From Glomus cerebriforme (taxonomy: Eukaryota; Glomeromycota; Glomeromycetes; Glomerales; Glomeraceae), in NCBI GenBank assembly GCA_003550305.1, contig QKYT01000197.1:128974-170262 (forward strand): a DNA stretch of 41,289 nucleotides. The letters are read 5' to 3'. Under the pieces are notes generated by a model. The model saw only the letters and a program-made list of their open reading frames with translations, did not search any database and was not told the DNA's origin. This document shows, one piece after another, positions 34,001 to 41,289 of the stretch; the stretch's first letter is position 1, and the number at the start of each line of letters is the position of its first letter. Position numbers and translations under genes: made by a program.

Positions 34001-36901
34001 AATATTTGCAAGCTCACTCGCAGAAAAAAACTTACTATAGGACAACTAGTTTACATCGCAAATAGAGTACTCATTCCAAGACTTCAATATAGATTAATGC
34101 TGACTTCCTTACCTGATCACAAAATAGACAAACTATACTCTCCTTTTACAACAATTTGCAAATACCAGCTAGGGCTTTCGAGGACCTCGGCTAATAATAT
34201 TTTATTTCATCCCGCTCTAGGAGGTCTCCGAGGCCTTTCTCACTCTATAAGAGAACAACAGATTACTAACTTTTTAATACATCTTAACTCCAAGGATCCT
34301 CTTAGAGATTCAACATACATTGCCTTGAAAAATTGTCAATTAGACTTAGGATTGGTTACTTCCATATTGGACCATAAAGTAGCGTCCGAAGATTTCACTC
34401 TAGCTCCTTATTGCCTCTATTTACGTATTCTATCATCCATGAACTCTTTGCTACTTAATGTTACTTCTCCACCTTTGGCTAAGGATGCTTGGACAGTTAT
34501 TGGTTCAGAACCGACCATCAGAGACTTAATTTACAATAATTATCCAACGGAGGTCACTCCTTTATTGAAATTTTTGACCAAACACCGTCTATTTTATATA
34601 ACACAAATCATTATGTCTGATTATGACAACGTACTTAGTTGGAAACAAGTTAAATTCCGCCAGCTGAAGAGCCTGAAAGGCAGAATTCCTAACTTATTTG
34701 CCTCCCTTCAATTACTAGGCTATAATTTTTTAACAAGCCTTACTGATGGCGACGATGCATCAACCGCATTAATCAACACGGGAATATTGCCTGAACCTCA
34801 CATTTCCTTCACACCAGACTGGCGGAAGAAAGAATGGATTAAAAGCACCACAAATTCAAACACTATATATGGTAGAATCATTAACAAACACAACGATCAA
34901 GTCACAGTCTAACAATTTCTACCTTCTACTTTTTACAACGACAAAGGGGACTCTTGTTTATCCTTGACCCCCTGTCATAATGTATCGTGTGATACCATCA
35001 ACAGAGCAAATCTCATACCTTCATCACACTTAGATACTAAATGCACTTTTTATATCTCACCATCGGCACAATTTAACAGTTTAGTCAACCTCAAAAAAGC
35101 TCCCTCAGATTCAAATTCTTTTGAAGATACTTATACTTCGGATCTTTTCTACAATCATAATTCTTCCGCTCATTACGTTGACGATGCAGAATTGATGACA
35201 GCATGGAATTCCCTGTCGGTCATTTACTTATCAAACTGCAGTTCAGCCGATGAAGTCCTTATACACAAATTTATAGACAAATTTGATTCCCAAGAACATT
35301 TAATATCTCTTCTACAGAATTTACATCTACTCCACACAGAGGATATTCACATATATACCGATAGATCCTTATCCTCTTCACCAACTCCAGTTATGGGCTC
35401 AGGTTGGATTGTCAAAGACTTTCTGGACTTATTTTTCAACTGCCAGTTGTTCGATTGGCCATCTTCCACTAGAGCTGAATTATGCGCTATATTCACTGCT
35501 GTTTTGGCCACGCCTTCATTTTCGAATTTATATATTTACACTGATAGCAAAGCAGCAATTGATGGGATTAATTATGTTTTAGATTTAGGATATAATAGTT
35601 ATAGAAAAATTTTTAAATTAAATAATAGATCTTTTCTTCTTTCTATTTTTTATTTACTAGAATCTAAACATATTTCTTTACATCTGGTTAAAGTCAAAGG
35701 CCACTCAGGTGACCCTCTTAATGAGACAGCAGATAGACTCGCTAAACAAGGATCTTACAGTCAACATACCATTAGTGCTTGTCATTATTATGATTTTGAG
35801 CCGATCCAATACCAATTGGTTTGGGATAATATTCCTGTCAAAAAATCCACTCATGCATTTATCAAAATACTTCATAATGCCAAAGTTGCTGCATCATAGT
35901 CCACGAACTACTACAATAGTGAATTATATGATAGTACTTACTCCTCCACCCATTGGACTTCCTTGTGGACCACATTTTTTACTAGGAACAACTCACTGTG
36001 CTTCCACTCTAAGATTCACGATAGTTTTTCGCATCACCTTAAACTATTAACTTTGGCCATACCTATAATGAATATTATGAAAGAACGACACCCTGCGAAA
36101 TTTACGAATGATAAATGCTTTTTTTGTGAATCTGAACAAGAAACTCTTTTTCATTTGATCAGATGTCCCAATTTATTTTCAAAATGGACCTGCATTGTAG
36201 ATAAAGCGATTTCTAACACCTCTCTATTCATTCTCAACTGGAACCCTTTTTCCAATTCAGACAACCAACATGCACAGCAGGAAGCAGTTCTTTCCTTTCT
36301 TAAGAAATTTTTCACTGATGACCTTATTGATCATAATGACAAACATTGGCTATTATTTCATACACTTCGATCCACACATTCCAATTCCAGTTTCCGAGAT
36401 CTTCACAGAATTACAAAATCAAACTAAATTACTTTTCAAATTCTGGACAAGCTAACCACTTTTCTCATTCAAGCCTTTTATCGTTATATTTGGTTTCCAC
36501 GTAATAAACTCTTTAAAGAATGGGAATCCTCGATCAATTTATCAGACAGTTCCATTATCTCATCTTCTCATTCATCAAGCAAACTTTGTCCGAGCAAAAT
36601 TCACCATTATATTGGTGATACTCCTTTTGATGAATTTGACAATCCTATAGAGAGTTCNACCNCACGTGACATTTGTTCCTTCTCCAGATGGAAAGATAGG
36701 ATGTTTAGATTTATTAATGAAGGGTTTCATTTAGGGGATATTGTTATTAAAAAGGTGGATAAATTAGCAAAACTTACAGAGGGATTATATAATAGTATTT
36801 TGTATGAAAAATTAGATTTAAACTTAGATGTTAATAATTATTACTTAGATAGACTAGTTAGCCANTTTGATTCATCANCGGTANAAGGTCNGGAAGGTTA
36901 G
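31073..36901 (+). pseudogene. LINE ORF2: endonuclease, reverse transcriptase, RNase H
   Basis: The ATG at 31,073 overlaps the end of ORF1 by 23 bases. Order: AP-type endonuclease (NIIHNNINGLR, VTETN, ILGDFN, TRIDYIW and a SNHDI in place of SDH); linker; reverse transcriptase ([59 protein letters not shown] with the catalytic YADD); RNase H (IYTDRS, RAELCAIF, IYTDSKA, KVKGHSGD, ETAD, so the D-E-D-D set is visible); and a zinc motif CFFCESEQETLFHLIRC. Twelve in-frame stops (31,124; 31,748; 32,117; 32,634; 33,084; 33,402; 33,563; 33,656; 33,959; 34,910; 35,897; 36,425) but only two frame changes (about 32,367 and 33,550, opposite in direction) interrupt about 1,940 codons. It is not translatable as assembled. 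Confidence 0.9.
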
Positions 36902-37081
36902 ATTATGATTNAATTTAGTTCTTGGTAACAAAACTTTTTTCTTGAATTTAATCTTCACGTGACAAGTTATGCTTTTCTGTCACAGAGGGTATATTCATGA
37001 TTTATCTCTCGTAATTATGTATTCTTTTTAGAACTTCAATAATTATAATAAATGTGATTAACTTGTCTAAAAAAAAAATAT

Positions 37082-37097
37082 ATATATAATCTTCAAT
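37082..37097 (+). repeat. 3' target-site duplication of the LINE
   Basis: 16-bp exact match to 28,511-28,526, immediately after the A-rich tail. Confidence 0.85.
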
Positions 37098-37229
37098 TAT
37101 TATTATAATTGTTTAATTTCAAAACTAGATAGTTTAGACAAAAAATAGAAAATTTGCTATAAATAATAATATTATTATTCAAAATTTATAAAATTAAAAA
37201 ATTGCAAAAAAATATTGAATATTAAAAAA

Positions 37230-37796
37230 TGCTCCAGAACAAGATGTCTAGTACAATACAATTGTAATATTTGCAATGGAAAATATATTGATCCAAGAAT
37301 ATTTATTATATCAAAATATTGTTATAAATACATCAATTATTGATTTTATAATTGAATCATCCTACTCATTTATTAATGAAAAACTATTACTCTCATTTAT
37401 TAATAAAGCATTATCTATTGAACTCAAGAAAATATTTTACAATTAGAAAATTTAGCAATACTTTCTTCAAAAATAAGAAAATGAAATAGAAATAATACTT
37501 TTTAAGAATGTAATATTCAAATGCAAAATGAATATAATAATAATGATAATAATAATAATAATTATTTAGATAAAAAAATAAATGTAATTGCAAATATTAG
37601 ATTTCTTTTTTCTAATAAAGATTCTAATAATTTTACTAATGTTCCAGAATTTTGGAAATAAGATTTCTTTAATTATTTTATTGATAGTATAATTCCAGTT
37701 CATCATATATTAAAAAGATTTATTTCAGTTAAATTTAAATATAAGCAAACTGAATATTTAGCAGTTTTACCATTAAATAGAAAATTTAACCTTTAA
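37230..37796 (+). pseudogene. transposon-like relic with a zinc-type cysteine cluster
   Basis: One reading frame from 37,230 to the TAA at 37,794 carries CSRTRCLVQYNCNICNGKYI followed by DPR. It later has an Asn run, INVIANIRFLFSNKDSNNF, TNVPEFWK and DSIIPVHHILKRFISVKFKY, with many in-frame stops. The CNICNGKY-x-DPR start recalls the N-termini of Plavaka/KDZ-type transposon proteins common in fungal genomes. That is weak. No catalytic domain is present. Confidence 0.3.
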
Positions 37797-38613
37797 ATTA
37801 TTTGTTTATTACATTAATAATTACAATTTTTAATTTATTTGATTTTATAAAGTACACAAAAAAATAATTATTTATTATAGTTCAATATTATTTTAGAAAA
37901 TTTTGGTAAATTTTGTATTTTCAAGAAATATGTAATATTTTTCAGAATAATGTAACATTTGATTTTTTTTTGTAAATTATAATAAATATTATAATAATTT
38001 TTATAATAAATTTATATATAAAAAATTATCTAGTGTAATACAATATTTTCAAGAAAATTTAAATATACAATTTGAATTTTTTTATAAATTAAATAATATT
38101 ATGCTAATATTATATTAAAAATTATTCAAAAATTTGCTTTTTTTGCAATTTGAATAATGAACTTTATTTGACCTGTATCTTCATGCATTTTAGAATTTTT
38201 TTCAACTATTTATATTTAAGTATATTTAAAATTTTTTTTTATTAGGAATACTATCATTTCTTATTGTTTCAGTATTTTCTAAACTTATTTTGCTAATAAT
38301 TTGGATTTTTTCTTGTAATTCCTATAAACTCACTAGATAACTATTATATAAAAATTTTTAAAGCCATAATTATAGTATTTAGGAATCAAAAATTCCTAAA
38401 ATTATAACTAAACTTTTCAAAAAAAAAATTGATATAAATTAAAGAAAATAAGCAGATTATGCATAGTACTTTTGCCCAATTTTTAAATTATATAGATAAT
38501 ACATTTTACTAGACGATTACTATATAATATTATTAATTATAGTATTCCTTTAATAAAGTACTTCCCTATGAATAGTACCAAGCATTATTTAATCATAAAA
38601 ACCCAAAATTTTG
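37797..38613. other. very AT-rich non-coding stretch
   Basis: Nothing recognised on either strand. Confidence 0.55.
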
Positions 38614-38683
38614 AATAGTACCTTAGTACTAATTAAAAATGGGTATTAAATAGTACTCTAGTATTAATTAAAAATAGGTGATA
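38614..38683 (+). repeat. two tandem 35-bp units
   Basis: 38,614-38,648 and 38,649-38,683 share aatagtac, tagta-taattaaaaat and a ggt end. The few differences are mostly transitions. Confidence 0.7.
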
Positions 38684-39480
38684 TAATAATGGTAAAAATT
38701 TTGTATGTTTAAAAAGTATATGTAAAAGATTGTAAAAAAAAAAAAATTCAAAATTTCCAATAAAATCTGTTTATGTTATATCTATCATTTGCATATTTGC
38801 ATTCTTTAAAATAATCAGATTTCATGTTAAAAAAAAATGAATTTTTTATTTTGTTAAAAATTTTAAAGTTAGTTTAACCAGCTATTTATACAAATCATAT
38901 ATTTAATTAATATCCTCTTTTATAGTATTCTATTTGTATAATACCCTCACATCACATAGTATCTCAAGTATTATTCAAAATAAATTTTAAAATTTTCTTT
39001 AATGTATCCAGTACTGTAGTCAGTACTATACAGTAATATATATAGATCAGAATTTTTATAACTTTTAAACTTTAGCTGAAATTACATAAAAAAGTTTATT
39101 ATAATAATTATATATAAATTAGAGTATTCAGGATAAATTTTCTCATACTTTTTGTTACATTTTTACATTTTTGGTATAACCACATTTTTTGGCAAAATTT
39201 CACACTTTTTGTACTTTCTGCAGTAAATCAAATGTGATTGCAATAGATCTTATATATTTGATTTATCAAATTTTTTTTTAATAAAATTAAAACAAATATA
39301 GTTAGTACTCATATATGTTTTTTATCTCAAAATTTCACATATTGAGAAAATTATATTTTTCAAGGTAGTGTATTGTGATTAAGAATGGAAAAACTCAACA
39401 AATAAGTGACTTGAGTATGCTTTTGGAGTCAACTCAACACTTCCAATTCAGTTTAATTCAAAATAAATTGAGCTAACTTT
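38684..39480. other. AT-rich non-coding stretch
   Basis: No gene. TACTGTA lies at 39,012-39,018 and TACAGTA at 39,029-39,035, only 10 bases apart. Confidence 0.5.
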
Positions 39481-39550
39481 AAACTGATTTGAATTAACTT
39501 AAGTTAACTTGAACTAACTTGAACTGACTTAAACTGACTTAAACTAACTT
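39481..39550 (+). repeat. 10-bp minisatellite, seven units
   Basis: Seven consecutive 10-mers fit (a/g)aact(a/g)actt with one to three differences each. Related degenerate units (gagctaacttt and similar) occur just upstream. Confidence 0.85.
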
Positions 39551-39776
39551 CAGATTTGCATCTAGATTAGATTACAGTTAATTTTATTACTTATGGATTA
39601 CCCAATAAATTTATATTTTTAAGATTATTATGATACATGACATGTGACATACAAAATGCAAATAAATAAATCTAATCTTCATATTAGTTACATTAAAAAA
39701 TAGTTATGTAAAAGTTCACAAAAAAGAATCGCAAAATATTTTACAATTGGTATATAGAATAATACATATACATATA

Positions 39777-41097
39777 CACTACTTAGACAAAAGTAGCGGA
39801 CCTTATTTTTTAACTTAATTCTCAGAACTGTACATAATAATTTGGGNTGAAATTTTNANANGTGTTAGCTTACATCCTATGTAAACAATGATGTAAACAT
39901 TACTTTATTTATAAACATATTTCAAATGTGATCGACAAAATAGGATTTTGTACTACTTTACACTATGTCCGATTTAACAGAGGCTGAACGCAACCAAATT
40001 ATTGGCCTTTTTAAGGGTGGTGCCACAAAAGCAAATATTATTAAAATGCTTNGCTTTTCTAAAACCACAGTTCTCNGAACTATTCAGGCCTTTTGTGAAG
40101 GAAAAAGTCTTAAAACTCAGCCACGAAGCGGCCGCCCAAGACTTTTAAATTGTGAANACCAAAAAGCACTAAAAAAAATTGTTAAAGCTGATAGTCACCA
40201 GTCAGCTGAACAAATAAAGAACAAATTTCAAGAAAAAACTGAAATTCAAGTTTCTACTAAGACAATAAGAAGAAATTTGCATGAGCTTAATATTTTTTCT
40301 CATATTCCAGCATGCAAACCTCTTCTTAGTAATAAACAAAGAGAAAATCGCTTACCTGGTGTATTGAAAAAAAAGACTGGTCTGTTAGGAAATGGAAGTC
40401 AGTTATCTGGAGTGATGANAGTCGCTTTACAATTTTTAAAAATGATGGTCCAGGTCATGTTTGGAGAACTCCTGAAACACGATTCAATGTTAAAAATATG
40501 GTTCCTACAGTAAAACATGGTGNTGGAGNTGTGATGATGTGGGGTTNTTTTTCAGGGAAAGGATTGGGACCGCTAGTAAAAGTTGATGGAAAAATGAAAC
40601 ATCATGATTATATTCAAATACTTGAATCACATTTACTTTCATTAATTAATAATAATTTTAATGGAAAAAATTATTTATTCTAAGATTATAATGCCCCAGT
40701 TCACACTGCTAAAAATGTTAAAAAATGGATTGAAGCAAAAAAAATAAAAATTTTGGAAAATTGGCCGAGTCAGTCACCTGACTTGAACCCTATTGAACAT
40801 TTATGGTCAGAGCTGAAAAGGCGCATTAGAAAACGTCCCAGACCTGCAAAAAATGTGAAGGAATTAGAGCATGCTTTGCATAAAGAATGGAATAAAATTC
40901 TGAAGTACACTTTAACAAATTTAATTGAAAGCATGCCATGCCGGATAGAGGCGTGTATTAAGAATAATGGCTGGCTAACCAAATATTAGTTTTATATATA
41001 GTTACCTAATAACAGTTAAAATTTTGACCCCAATTATTATGTACGTTTTTGAGTAATTAATAAAAATATGAGGTCCACTACTTTTGTCTAGGTAGTG
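39777..41097 (+). mobile_element. Tc1/mariner-type transposon 2, 1321 bp
   Basis: The terminal inverted repeats are 27 bp with two mismatches (39,777-39,803 and 41,071-41,097; cactac-tagacaaaagtag-ggacct). They are flanked by TA at 39,775-39,776 and 41,098-41,099. A transposase lies inside on the plus strand. The ends are CAC...GTG, unlike element 1. Several ambiguous bases (39,847-40,546) suggest that similar copies were merged in the assembly. Confidence 0.93.
39965..40989 (+). pseudogene. Tc1-type transposase of element 2, two or three lesions
   Basis: It starts MSDLTEAERNQIIGLFKGGA, a helix-turn-helix region, followed by the hook RSGRPRLL and a second helix-turn-helix (SAEQIKNKF, STKTIRRNLHEL). 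A one-base frame slip at about 40,350 leads to WSVRKWKSVIWSD (first catalytic Asp, 40,414). It continues through MMWG and SGKGLGPL to an in-frame TAA at 40,681 where the family has Gln, then DYNAPVHTAKNVKKW and WPSQSPDLNPIEHLW with the catalytic Glu. By ungapped alignment with the usual QQDNAP the second catalytic Asp position is Tyr, although an Asp sits one residue earlier. It ends at TAG 40,987-40,989. Length is close to the usual 340 residues. Inactive as assembled, but recently so. Confidence 0.9.
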
Positions 41098-41289
41098 TAT
41101 ATATAATGTGCATAATAATTAATATAAAATTGAGAAATTTCACTATGTCACACATATCATATATATCACATATCATATGTTAAATTTATTAAATTTACTA
41201 AATAATTCATAAGCAATGAAATTAACTGTAATAAAAAAAATATATTTTTTTATTATTATCCCTTAAACCGTTTTGCGGACAAATTTGCC
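41098..41289. other. right end of the window
   Basis: AT-rich; nothing recognised. Confidence 0.5.

Larger units (their letters stand above)
28511..37097 (+). mobile_element. non-LTR retrotransposon (LINE with RNase H), near full length
   Basis: The perfect 16-bp direct repeat atatataatcttcaat at 28,511-28,526 and 37,082-37,097 brackets about 8.55 kb that starts caagaaaagattg and ends in an A run and TA tract (about 37,070-37,081). This is the expected structure of a target-primed insertion. Inside are a 5' leader of about 150 bp, a long ORF1 (28,678-31,095), an ORF2 with endonuclease, reverse transcriptase, RNase H and a zinc motif (31,073-36,901), and a short 3' UTR. RNase H downstream of the reverse transcriptase suggests an I/Tad-like clade, which needs a tree. 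Ambiguous bases cluster at 28,898-29,022 and 36,658-36,910, consistent with a multicopy repeat. Confidence 0.92.

Noticed and set aside
31073..36901. Stop codons read as Trp or Gln under an alternative genetic code
   Set aside because: All three stops occur inside the dead frames, frame slips are also present, and the intact gene at 5.4-6.0 kb and the MACPF-like gene use ordinary stops. Decay explains it better.
40506..40512. TACAGTA in transposase 2 as a scar
   Set aside because: In-frame family sequence (VPTVKHG); no length change.

Overview
This is eukaryotic, intron-bearing, strongly AT-rich DNA, most probably fungal. The short GT-AG introns (65-97 bp), the many decayed gene-family copies (a MACPF-like family, a TKL-type protein kinase, a Helitron protein, a short cysteine-bearing repeat family) and the heavy transposon load fit an arbuscular mycorrhizal fungus of the Rhizophagus type. 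That placement is inference from family flavour; no rRNA or other marker is present. No tRNA, rRNA or CRISPR array was seen.

Layout. 1-5.3 kb: almost empty, with one pseudogene relic near 3.3-3.7 kb. 5.38-5.96 kb (minus): the only clearly intact gene, a three-exon secreted protein of 144 residues resembling the Kre9/KNH-type extracellular fold. 8.0-13.6 kb and 17.7-23.0 kb: two copies of a segmental duplication of about 5.5 kb. Each copy starts with a MACPF-like gene (dead in the first, open in the second, which has a 791-base assembly gap) and ends in a decayed ESAADD-type repeat block. Between them, on the minus strand, lies a third partial copy of the same gene, split by a Tc1-type transposon at 14,596-15,661. 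A probable 876-bp retroposon ends just upstream of the open copy. 23.1-24.5 kb: a broken protein kinase gene. 25.1-25.7 kb: a Helitron protein fragment. 26.1-27.7 kb (minus): an unidentified pseudogene with several exons. 28.51-37.10 kb: an essentially full-length non-LTR retrotransposon with a perfect 16-bp target-site duplication, a long ORF1, and an ORF2 encoding endonuclease, reverse transcriptase, RNase H and a zinc motif. 37.2-39.7 kb: AT-rich DNA with one relic and two small tandem repeats. 39.78-41.10 kb: a second Tc1-type transposon.

Most interesting signals. (1) The 7-mer TACAGTA/TACTGTA is scattered through the window. At four places a related sequence (a paralogue, or the other arm of a foldback) lacks exactly five bases, and at a fifth the expected kinase frame does; this is the scar expected from excision of a Tc1-type element ending in CAG...CTG. 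(2) The dead reading frames are broken mostly by stop codons that single C-to-T or G-to-A changes would explain, rather than by indels, even in the LINE with its perfect target-site duplication. That suggests transition-driven inactivation. (3) The three-copy MACPF-like cluster, with insertions unique to single copies, gives a relative chronology of the locus.
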